Source: Salinispora vitiensis (GTDB lineage: Bacteria > Actinomycetota > Actinomycetes > Mycobacteriales > Micromonosporaceae). Taken from it: a DNA stretch of 64,000 nt. The stretch lies in assembly GCF_000378825.1 (NCBI RefSeq), contig NZ_KB900388.1, forward strand, positions 991,947-1,055,946, in the 5' to 3' direction. Shown in pieces: positions 8,102 to 15,223 of this stretch. Numbering within the stretch: position 1 is the first letter of the stretch; every line of letters starts with the position of its first letter. The notes under the pieces are model-generated. The model was not told where the DNA came from, ran no database searches, and saw only the letters and a list, made by a program, of their open reading frames with translations. A program made the translations under genes and the position numbers.

Positions 8102-9004
8102 GTGGCAGTCATCGAAGTCAGGGATCTTCGCAAGCGGTACGCGGATCTGATGGTGCTGGACGGGGTGTCGTTCAGTGTCGAGGAGGGCGAGATCTTCGGC
8201 ATTCTCGGCCCGAACGGTGCCGGCAAGACCACCGCTGTGGAGTGTGTGGAGGGTCTGCGCCGGCCCGACGGTGGGTCGATCCGGGTGCTCGGTCTGGACC
8301 CGATCGAGAACCGGGGCACACTGTGCGAGCAGACCGGCGTCCAACTCCAGGACACGCAGCTACCGGACAACCTGAAGGTGTGGGAGGCGCTGGACCTGTA
8401 CGCCTCGTTCTACGCGAAACCCTGTGACTGGCGGGAACTACTGCAGCAATGGGGGCTGGAAGACAAACGCGATGCCCGGTTCGGCAAGCTGTCCGGAGGG
8501 CAGCGGCAGCGGCTGTTTATCGCGTTGGCGTTGGTGGGCGACCCACGGGTGGTGTTCCTGGACGAGCTGACCACCGGCCTGGACCCGCAGGCCCGCCGCG
8601 CCACCTGGTCCCTGATCAAGCAGATTCGCGCGACCGGTGTGACCGTCGTTCTGGTCAGCCACTACATGGACGAGGTCGAGGAGCTGTGCGACCGTGCCGC
8701 TATCTTCGACCAGGGCCGCATCGTCACACTGGACACCCCGTCCGGCATTGTGGCCGAGATCGACGCCGAGTACGAGATGCGGTTCACGCTCATCGCCGGT
8801 GACCTGGCCGACGTGGCCGGCCTGCCCGGGGTGGTCCGGGTGACCAGGAACGGGGACTACATCGTCGTGACCGGTCGGGGTGACTTCGCCACCGCCGTCA
8901 CCGCCCAACTCGCCCGTGACCACGTACTGGTCAGCGACCTGCGCATCGACAGGCGCACCCTCGACGACGCGTTCATCGCCCTGACCGGCCAGCCCTTCGA
9001 CTAG
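8102..9004 (+). CDS. ABC transporter ATP-binding protein (ABC-2 type, drug-export-like)
   Basis: A 300-residue ATPase starting at the GTG at 8102. Walker A is GPNGAGKTT, the signature is LSGGQRQR, Walker B is RVVFLDELTTGLDP (with L-T-T-G-L-D in place of the common P-T-x-G-L-D) and the H-loop is VSHYMDE. The C-terminal ~80 residues form the small extra domain common in CcmA/DrrA-type exporters. It energises the permease encoded 31 nt downstream. With the kinase and regulator that follow, it forms a four-gene sensor-exporter operon. Confidence 0.9.
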   Translation: MAVIEVRDLRKRYADLMVLDGVSFSVEEGEIFGILGPNGAGKTTAVECVEGLRRPDGGSIRVLGLDPIENRGTLCEQTGVQLQDTQLPDNLKVWEALDLYASFYAKPCDWRELLQQWGLEDKRDARFGKLSGGQRQRLFIALALVGDPRVVFLDELTTGLDPQARRATWSLIKQIRATGVTVVLVSHYMDEVEELCDRAAIFDQGRIVTLDTPSGIVAEIDAEYEMRFTLIAGDLADVAGLPGVVRVTRNGDYIVVTGRGDFATAVTAQLARDHVLVSDLRIDRRTLDDAFIALTGQPFD

Positions 9005-9035
9005 CCCTGTTTCGAACCGACAAAGGAAGGCGATT

Positions 9036-9731
9036 ATGGGCAAGCTTGCCGTCGTCGAAGTGAAGCTGCTGGCCAGGGAGCCTGGGGCGATCTTCACGCT
9101 GCTGATTCCGCTGTTCATCCTGCTGGCGTTCGGCAGTTCCATCGAGCCCGGCGACACCGTTCTCCTACCGATGGCGTTGGCGATCGCCGTGGGACTGGTG
9201 GGGCTGTACCTACTGCCGACGACCCTGGCCACCTACCGCGAGCGAGGCATCCTACGTCGGATGTCCACCACGCCGGTCCGGCCCGCGAACCTGCTCGCCG
9301 TCCAGGTCATTCTGCAGCTGGTCCTGACGCTGACCACGGGTGCGCTACTGATCGCGATCGCCGGTACCGTCCTCAACGCTGACCTGCCCACCGCCGTGGG
9401 GCAAATCGCGGTGACGTTCCTGCTCGGCACCGGGGCCATGTTCGCCGTCGGCCTGCTCATCGCCGCACTCGCCCGCAGCGGCCGGACCGCCAACGGCCTC
9501 GGTGTGTTGCTGTACTTCCCGATGGCCTACCTCGCCGGGCTCATGCAACCCACCGACCAAATGCCGAAACTACTCGCCCGCGTCGGCGAATACACACCGC
9601 TTGGCGCCTTTCGACAGAGCATGCACCAGCTGTGGACGGACACCACGCCCAGCCCGGTCCTGCTCGCGGTCCTCGCTGCCTATGCTGTGGCGATCAGCGC
9701 CGCGGCGGCCAGGTTCTTTCGTTGGGAGTGA
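9036..9731 (+). CDS. ABC-2 type transporter permease
   Basis: A 231-residue permease with about six membrane segments (TLLIPLFILLAFGSS, LLPMALAIAVGLVGLYLLP, LVLTLTTGALLIAIAG, FAVGLLIAALA, VLLYFPMAYLAGLM, LLAVLAAYAVAISAAA). The ERGILRRMSTTPV loop between TM2 and TM3 and PLGAFRQSMHQLW before the last TM are typical of ABC-2 exporters. AAAGGAAGG before the ATG at 9036 is a strong ribosome binding site. The substrate is unknown; the family includes antibiotic and lipid exporters. The kinase gene starts 2 nt after the stop. Confidence 0.9.
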   Translation: MGKLAVVEVKLLAREPGAIFTLLIPLFILLAFGSSIEPGDTVLLPMALAIAVGLVGLYLLPTTLATYRERGILRRMSTTPVRPANLLAVQVILQLVLTLTTGALLIAIAGTVLNADLPTAVGQIAVTFLLGTGAMFAVGLLIAALARSGRTANGLGVLLYFPMAYLAGLMQPTDQMPKLLARVGEYTPLGAFRQSMHQLWTDTTPSPVLLAVLAAYAVAISAAAARFFRWE

Positions 9732-9733
9732 CC

Positions 9734-10978
9734 ATGAGGGAACGGCTGGAACGGCTGGAACGGCTGGAACGGCTGGAACGGCCGGAACGGCTGGAACGGC
9801 CGGAACGGTGGGAGCGGCCGGAGCGGCTGGAACGGTGGGAGCGGCTGCAGGAACGACAGCTGGCCGTGGCGCCCTACGTGCTGCTGGCGGTCGCCGTCGC
9901 TCTGTGCCTGGTGACAGGGGAACGGCCATGGCCGATGCTCGCGTTGGCCGCGGCCGCGGCCGGCTGGCTGTGGCTGGTGCCGCGTGGCCCCGCGTACGTC
10001 GCCGGGCTGGTGGCGTTGATCGGCCTGCTGTGCACACAGGGGACCTGGTTCGCGCCGTTCTTCGGCTTCGTCGGCTACCTACACTCGTGGTGTTACCTAC
10101 GAGGCCGTTGGCGCTTCGTCGGGGTGAGCGCTACTGCGGCGATCAGCGTCCTGACCTACAGCGGCGGGCCGCCCGAGGCCACCCCGGCCAGCGTCCTCAC
10201 GTTCCTGTTCTTCACCGCGGCGATCGTGGGTGGGGTCGCGATGTTCAGTTTCATTGGTGACATCACCCGGGAACGCAGCGCCGAGCGCACCCGCATGGTC
10301 AAACAGCTCCAAGACACCATGCGAGAGAACGCCGGCCTACAGGCCCAACTGCTGGTCCAGGCTCGTGAGGCGGGCGTCCTGGACGAGCGGCAGCGGATGG
10401 CCGCCGAGATTCACGACACGCTCGGCCAGGGCCTGACCGGCATCATCACTCAGCTACAGGCGGCGCGGCGGGCCGAGGACTGGCAGCGACACGTGGACAT
10501 CGCCGTCCTGCTGGCCCGCGACAGCCTCGCCGAGGCCCGTCGATCTGTGCATGCGGTCGGCCCCGGACATCTGGCGGCGGCGCCGCTGGACCAGGCGCTG
10601 CGGGCAGTCATCACCGAGTGGGGGGAGCACAACGAGATGGCCGCCACGTTCACCGTCACTGGTACGGTCCGGCGGATGCATCCGGAGATCGAGGAGACGC
10701 TGCTGCGTACCGCGCAGGAGGCGTTGGCCAATGCGGCCAAACATGCCGACGCGTCCCGGGTCTCACTCACCCTCTCGTACATGGAGGATGTCACCATGCT
10801 GGATGTGCGTGACGATGGTGCCGGATTCGACCCGACGCAGGTCCGCGACGGTGGTGGTTTCGGCCTCACCTCGATGCGCAGGCGGGTGGACCGCCTCGCG
10901 GGCACCCTGGAGATTGAGTCGGCGCTGGGCGCCGGCACAGCGATCTCGGCCAGTGTCCCGGCGGTGGCCCGTGATTGA
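9734..10978 (+). CDS. Sensor histidine kinase (NarL-partner, HisKA_3 type) with a repetitive N-terminus
   Basis: A 414-residue kinase starting at the ATG at 9734, 2 nt after the permease stop. Residues 3-38 are a perfect 3-residue periodicity (E-R-L/P/W, twelve times; see the repeat at 9740-9847). Next come about five membrane segments (residues ~45-180), a coiled linker, and the HisKA_3 dimerisation/phosphoacceptor helix RQRMAAEIHDTLGQGLTG with His227. The HATPase_c domain has the N-box QEALANAAKHA, the G1 box DDGAGFD and the G2 box GGFGLTSMRRR. It phosphorylates the regulator encoded downstream, whose start overlaps this stop by 8 nt. Sensing is probably membrane-intrinsic, since no large extracellular domain exists. 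The charged repeat before TM1 should be cytoplasmic. Confidence 0.9.
   Translation: MRERLERLERLERLERPERLERPERWERPERLERWERLQERQLAVAPYVLLAVAVALCLVTGERPWPMLALAAAAAGWLWLVPRGPAYVAGLVALIGLLCTQGTWFAPFFGFVGYLHSWCYLRGRWRFVGVSATAAISVLTYSGGPPEATPASVLTFLFFTAAIVGGVAMFSFIGDITRERSAERTRMVKQLQDTMRENAGLQAQLLVQAREAGVLDERQRMAAEIHDTLGQGLTGIITQLQAARRAEDWQRHVDIAVLLARDSLAEARRSVHAVGPGHLAAAPLDQALRAVITEWGEHNEMAATFTVTGTVRRMHPEIEETLLRTAQEALANAAKHADASRVSLTLSYMEDVTMLDVRDDGAGFDPTQVRDGGGFGLTSMRRRVDRLAGTLEIESALGAGTAISASVPAVARD
9740..9847 (+). repeat. 12-copy 9-bp tandem repeat inside the kinase gene
   Basis: Twelve head-to-tail 9-mers based on GAACGGCTG, encoding Glu-Arg-Leu/Pro/Trp. The first four copies are identical; later copies vary at CTG/CCG/TGG and GAA/GAG. 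The unit length keeps the frame, so copy-number changes would alter length without frameshift. Confidence 0.95.
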
Positions 10979-11612
10979 ACCGCCGATCCGGCTACTCATC
11001 GTTGATGATCATCCCATCGTCCGGGGTGGCATCCGCGGGATGTTGGACGGCGACCCGCAGTTCGAGGTACTTGGCGAGGCCGCCAACGGCGCGCAGGCCG
11101 TGGACCTTGCCCGCGCGTTGGGTCCGGACGTGATCCTCATGGACCTGCGGATGCCCGGAATGGATGGCGTAGCCGCGATCCTGGAGCTGAACAGGGTGGG
11201 CGTAACGGCCCGCATCCTCGTCTTGACCACGTACGACACCGACCGTGACGTGCTGCCCGCCATCGAGGCCGGCGCCACGGGCTACCTACTCAAGGACACC
11301 GGCCGCGATGAACTCGTGCACGCGATCCACGCGGCCGCGCGCGGCGAGGCGGTGCTGTCCCCGTCCGTCGCCACCCGGCTACTCGGTCAGGTGCGCACCC
11401 CGGTCAACGCGCTCAGCGCTCGAGAGCTGGAAGTCCTGACCCTCATCGCGGAGGGCACCACCAACCGTGAAGCTGCCAGGAAGCTGTTCATCAGCGAAGC
11501 AACTGTGAAGAGCCACCTGCTGCACGTCTACGCCAAGCTCGACGTCAACGACCGTGCCGCAGCGGTCGGCGAGGCGTTCCGCCGGGGCCTCCTCACTGTG
11601 GACAGGGGCTGA
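10971..11612 (+). CDS. NarL/LuxR-family response regulator
   Basis: A 213-residue regulator starting at the GTG at 10971, overlapping the kinase gene by 8 nt. The receiver domain shows acidic residues in IVDDHPIVRGG, the phospho-acceptor Asp58 in ILMDLRMPGMDG, Thr in ILVLTTYD and Lys in GYLLKDTG. The C-terminal LuxR helix-turn-helix is LSARELEVLTLIAEGTTNRE followed by LFISEATVKSHLLHVYAKL. It most likely controls its own exporter operon in response to a membrane-perturbing or antibiotic signal; the signal is inference. Confidence 0.93.
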   Translation: MIEPPIRLLIVDDHPIVRGGIRGMLDGDPQFEVLGEAANGAQAVDLARALGPDVILMDLRMPGMDGVAAILELNRVGVTARILVLTTYDTDRDVLPAIEAGATGYLLKDTGRDELVHAIHAAARGEAVLSPSVATRLLGQVRTPVNALSARELEVLTLIAEGTTNREAARKLFISEATVKSHLLHVYAKLDVNDRAAAVGEAFRRGLLTVDRG

Positions 11613-11664
11613 GCTCAGCCCCAACGGCCGGTGCCCAGGCCACAGCTGCCACCAACCAAGGAAG

Positions 11665-11835
11665 CTAACCCTCCGTGATCGCCCAGGCGGCGAGAGCACC
11701 CACATAAGCGAGGGGCAGCGCCACCGCCGCGACCCCGACGAGACGCGGTGTACGTCTTTCGCGCTGGGTGTATGACAGCAGTGTCGCAATGGAGATCAGC
11801 ATGCTGACAAGTGCGACGGTGACGTACCAGGGCAT
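11665..11835 (-). CDS. Small two-helix membrane protein
   Basis: A 56-residue protein with two predicted membrane spans (residues ~4-22, YVTVALVSMLISIATLLSY, and ~34-54, GVAAVALPLAYVGALAAWAI) joined by a basic loop TQRERRTPR, which favours a hairpin with the loop inside. The ATG at 11835 is preferred because GGAG lies 7 nt upstream. A second ATG at 11839 is out of frame. It is convergent with the exporter operon and has no recognised family. Confidence 0.65.
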   Translation of the reverse strand: MPWYVTVALVSMLISIATLLSYTQRERRTPRLVGVAAVALPLAYVGALAAWAITEG

Positions 11836-11968
11836 GCATACTCTCCGTTTCACCAACTTGTCGCGCGAAGTGTTACCTTGCGCGGAACCGTCAGCCTCAT
11901 TCCGGTAGGACCACTTCAGGTGGCTGGACCGCGTAGCCCGGGACCGCGCAGCGCCCGGAGGGCTACGG

Positions 11969-13660
11969 TCACTTCCGGGGTGCGGTGCGGCTTGCGGGCC
12001 CGGTCTCAGTGCCTACCGATGATGGCCGGCCCGATCGCACGTGGTCAACCTGCTGGAGGGCGGTGGTCAGCTGGTCCAGGCCCAGCGAACCCAGCTCCAG
12101 CGCGTGCCGGTGGAATGCGCGCCGGTCGCCGGGAAAGGACGAACGGCCAGCCAGCCACACCCGCTCGCCCGCCTTGTAGGCCAGCGCCTGACCGGGCCGG
12201 CCTAGGTATCGTCCGAGCTCGGCCAACGCGTACGGCCCCTGGTGACAGTGGTCGCGCAGCAGCGCCAGCGCGGCATCCGGCGTCCACACCGCTCGATCAC
12301 CGAACGGCGTCGGCAGCCGCAGGTGCAGGCCGATGTCGAGCACCACCCGGGCCGCTCGCAGGAGCTGCATGAACAAATGTCCCAGCCGGGCACCCGGTTG
12401 TTCGTAGAGCCCGAGCTCGTCCATGAACCGCTCCGCGTAGAGGGCCCAGCCCTCCTGACTAGCGGAGAGGCCACCAAGCAGGTTCAGCCGTTGCCCGAGA
12501 CCACCCCGTAACACCTCGGAGCCGAGGTGAAGATGATGGCCGGGAACGCCCTCGTGATAGGCGGTGCTGTAGGCGATCCAGGTCGGGAAAGTCGTCGCGC
12601 CCTCCGGTAGGGACCACCAGACCCGGCCAGGCCGCGCCAGGTCCCGCGACGGCCCGATATAGGCGACGCCGGACGACGTGGTCAACCGCGACTCGATGCG
12701 ACGCAGCGGGGCTGGAATGTCGAAGTGCACGCCGTCCAGCCCCTCCATGGCCGCCTCCAACAGCTCCTGCAGCCACGCGCCGAACGCCTCCCTGCTGTGC
12801 AGCGTGCCGGGCGCGTTGGGGCTGGCGAGCTCGGCAAGCACCTCAGGCATACTCCCACCCAGGGTCTTCGCTTCCGCGATCAGCTCTGCCTCTACCGTTC
12901 GGAACTCGTCCCAGCCCCAGTCGTACAGCTCACGCAGGTCGGGCTGGGCTGCGAGGAAGGTACGCACCCAGAGCGCGTACCGCTGCTGACCGAACGCCTC
13001 CTCGGCAACAGCGCGCGGTGCCAGGTCCGCGGTCAGCATCTCGGCCAGCTTCTGGTACGCCGCCCGCGCGCCCGTCGCTGCGGCCTGCAATGACGCCCGC
13101 TGAGGCCCTCCGCCGTAGCGGTCAATCAGGGCAATATCGTGGTCGATCCAGCTGCCGCAGCGTTGAATGACGAGCTCCACCTGACGCCGCGCCGGCAGGT
13201 TGCCGCGCTCCGCGGCGAGTAGGAGGCTGCGGGTGTACCCGTCCAGGGCGGCGGGGATCGCGGCCAGGCGCGCGCCGACCCGAGCCCAACCCTCCTCGAA
13301 GGCCGCCCCCTCGGTGCCGTGGCCGGGAACCGCGGCCTCGACGGCCTGGCGGATGAGCTGGAGCGGACCGGTGGCCGCCGCGTGCAGTTCGCGCAGGTCC
13401 TCCCCGGCATCGTGAAGGGCGACCCGCGTTTGCAGCCGTTCGGCGAGGTGGGCGTGCAGCGGGGCCGCAGTCGGCAGGCCGGAACCCAAGGTCTGGAGCT
13501 CGCGCAGGGCGCGGGCTGCGAGGTCGGCGCGGGCCTGGTGCCCCTCCGGGCCGTAGTCGGTGAGCCGGTCGACATCCTGCTCGCCCGCCTCGATGACCGC
13601 CGTGCAGGGATCAAGGCCAGACATCTCAGACAGCAGCCGATCCGCGAACTCCTCGATCAT
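11969..13660 (-). CDS. DUF885 family protein (HExxGH metallopeptidase-like)
   Basis: A 563-residue soluble protein. It carries TAYHEGVPGHHLHLGSEVLR with a zinc-binding H-E-x-x-G-H (His369), followed by QEGWALYAERFMDELGLY, where E-G-W-A-x-Y supplies the third ligand region. This is the DUF885 (M32/gluzincin-like) pattern; characterised relatives are carboxypeptidase-like enzymes. There is no export signal. The start was placed at the ATG at 13660 (MIEEFADRLLSEMSGLDP), since the upstream frame extension is low-complexity Arg/Pro-rich and matches no family member. Confidence 0.85.
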   Translation of the reverse strand: MIEEFADRLLSEMSGLDPCTAVIEAGEQDVDRLTDYGPEGHQARADLAARALRELQTLGSGLPTAAPLHAHLAERLQTRVALHDAGEDLRELHAAATGPLQLIRQAVEAAVPGHGTEGAAFEEGWARVGARLAAIPAALDGYTRSLLLAAERGNLPARRQVELVIQRCGSWIDHDIALIDRYGGGPQRASLQAAATGARAAYQKLAEMLTADLAPRAVAEEAFGQQRYALWVRTFLAAQPDLRELYDWGWDEFRTVEAELIAEAKTLGGSMPEVLAELASPNAPGTLHSREAFGAWLQELLEAAMEGLDGVHFDIPAPLRRIESRLTTSSGVAYIGPSRDLARPGRVWWSLPEGATTFPTWIAYSTAYHEGVPGHHLHLGSEVLRGGLGQRLNLLGGLSASQEGWALYAERFMDELGLYEQPGARLGHLFMQLLRAARVVLDIGLHLRLPTPFGDRAVWTPDAALALLRDHCHQGPYALAELGRYLGRPGQALAYKAGERVWLAGRSSFPGDRRAFHRHALELGSLGLDQLTTALQQVDHVRSGRPSSVGTETGPASRTAPRK

Positions 13661-13743
13661 GGCGGCAATTCTTTCGTAGCAGCTGGACCACGGATCCGGT
13701 GGTAGCCGGCGTCCGCCCGAACCGGTCAGTCCCGCCCGCTGAA

Positions 13744-14289
13744 TCAGAGGGCCAGCGCGACCGCGGCCCCGCTCAGCATGAGAAGCCCGGTCGACAGGCA
13801 TGTTCGGTGCGCGCCGACGATCGGGCCGGGGCCGCCTTCGCGCTCGGCGCGGTGGCTGACGAGCGCGGCGGCCAGCGCGATCGTAGCCCCCAGCACGAGG
13901 TAGAGCGGGGTTCCGTAGAGCCACGAATAGGGCGCGAAGTGCACGACCAGCAGGATGACCAGGCCCAGCGGCACCAAGGTGTACCGCCTACTCAGGACCA
14001 GGAAGATGACGACCGGGAGGCCGAGCAGCTGACTAGTGGCCACTGTCACCGAGAGCGATTCGAGGGCGGCATCGTGGGGTGGGGGTGGGCCGGGGGTCAG
14101 GAGTGTCAACGCCAGGGCCACCGGCAGCGCGACCATGCCCTGGAAGAGCGTGACGATGGCGGCGGTTCGCGCACCGGCCTTCGCCCACGCCATCGCGGCG
14201 ACGAGCCAGGTGCTCCCGTACGCGGCCAGGAACGCCCACCCGTATCGGTTCGCCGCGGCCAGCGCTCGCGTGTACTCCTCGACATCCAT
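13744..14289 (-). CDS. DUF7010-like integral membrane protein
   Basis: A 181-residue protein starting at the ATG at 14289 (MDVEEYTRALAAANRYGW). It has about five or six hydrophobic spans, including AFLAAYGSTWLVAAMAWA, IVTLFQGMVALPVALALTLL, LLGLPVVIFLVLS, LVPLGLVILLVVHFAPYSWL and LVLGATIALAAALVS. The H-F-x-P-Y-x-W-x-Y signature recalls the small DUF7010 membrane family. Function is unknown. It lies 28 nt downstream of the hydrolase gene and is probably co-transcribed with it. Confidence 0.6.
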   Translation of the reverse strand: MDVEEYTRALAAANRYGWAFLAAYGSTWLVAAMAWAKAGARTAAIVTLFQGMVALPVALALTLLTPGPPPPHDAALESLSVTVATSQLLGLPVVIFLVLSRRYTLVPLGLVILLVVHFAPYSWLYGTPLYLVLGATIALAAALVSHRAEREGGPGPIVGAHRTCLSTGLLMLSGAAVALAL

Positions 14290-14317
14290 GGCTGAATGCC
14301 TCCGGGCCCGTCGGTCG

Positions 14318-15016
14318 TCAGAGTGAGGTTGTGCTGTGGTGCCGCAGGAACGGCACGACCGCCTCCAGGAACCTGGCCGGCTGGTCCCGGTGCACGTAAT
14401 GGCCGGCGGTGATCGTGACCACCCTGGCGTTAAGCATCCGTGCCGCTGCTGCCACCAGCAACGCCTGCCGGTCGTCGCTGCTGGCCCCGTCAACTATCAG
14501 CGTCGGTTGCCTGACCGTCTCCGTCCCCTCCCACCAGGCCGGATCCGGATCGGTCAGTTGCGCCCGGATCGCGTTGACCACCGCAATGTCACACGGTATC
14601 GGCTCATCCGGTGCGACCAGCGGCGGCCGGTACAGATCTCCGGGCCGGGGCACGGTCGCGTCCTCCAACACCAGCTGCGTAACCCGGTCCGGCGCTGCCT
14701 GCGCGACCAACACCGCCACCACCGCCCCCATGGAATGTCCGACCAACGCGACGCGCGTCAACCCCACCGCATCCAGGAAGCCGAGTACGTCGTCGCGCAT
14801 CAACTCGAACGAGTATGTACCAGGCCGGCTACTGTTCCCGTGCCCCCGCAGATCCAGCACGAACACCTGGAAGGTGGTAGCCAGCTCCGCCAGTACGGGT
14901 ATCCAGTCCTGCCCACTGTCACCCAGGCCGTGCAGGAGCACCACGGGTTGCCCGGCCGGATTCCCGGCCAGCTGGTAGCTGACGCTGACCTCACCCACAT
15001 CTATCGAATCGATCAT
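14318..15016 (-). CDS. Alpha/beta hydrolase
   Basis: A 232-residue hydrolase with oxyanion motif LLHGLGDSGQDW, the RGHGNSSRP turn, nucleophile elbow VGHSMGAVVA (catalytic Ser), and a terminal histidine in AGHYVHRDQP. The acid is probably Asp in TLIVDGASSDDRQ. The overall length fits the proline-iminopeptidase/haloperoxidase-like subfamily with a short cap. The substrate is unknown. The start at 15016 faces a small + ORF at 15029. Confidence 0.9.
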   Translation of the reverse strand: MIDSIDVGEVSVSYQLAGNPAGQPVVLLHGLGDSGQDWIPVLAELATTFQVFVLDLRGHGNSSRPGTYSFELMRDDVLGFLDAVGLTRVALVGHSMGAVVAVLVAQAAPDRVTQLVLEDATVPRPGDLYRPPLVAPDEPIPCDIAVVNAIRAQLTDPDPAWWEGTETVRQPTLIVDGASSDDRQALLVAAAARMLNARVVTITAGHYVHRDQPARFLEAVVPFLRHHSTTSL

Positions 15017-15028
15017 CCGCCCACTGTA

Positions 15029-15223
15029 GTGAGAGCAGCGCGCGCTCGTGGGGGCTATTGGTCGGGGGACAACCGTCGCATCATCGCACGGGGCCGCCGG
15101 TATCGGCTGGGGGCTCTATCTAAGCTGGAGTCGACCAAGGACCTCGCCGGGGCGGCGTTCAACCTTGCCCGTCTACGCCGCGTGCTGGCCCGCTACGGCC
15201 CAGACGGCAAGATACTCGCATGA
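15029..15223 (+). CDS. Possible small ORF coupled to the S9 peptidase gene
   Basis: A 64-residue frame from the GTG at 15029 with a basic start (VRAARARGGYWSGDNRR) and a helical tail (ESTKDLAGAAFNLARLRRVL). Its TGA overlaps the ATG of the S9 peptidase as ATGA at 15220-15223, the arrangement used for translational coupling. No family was recognised and there is no clear ribosome binding site. It may be a leader peptide, a real small protein, or chance. Confidence 0.35.
   Translation: MRAARARGGYWSGDNRRIIARGRRYRLGALSKLESTKDLAGAAFNLARLRRVLARYGPDGKILA

Noticed and set aside
15029..15223. Confident annotation of the small frame before the S9 gene as a gene
   Set aside because: Only the stop/start overlap supports it. 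It is kept as a low-confidence feature only.
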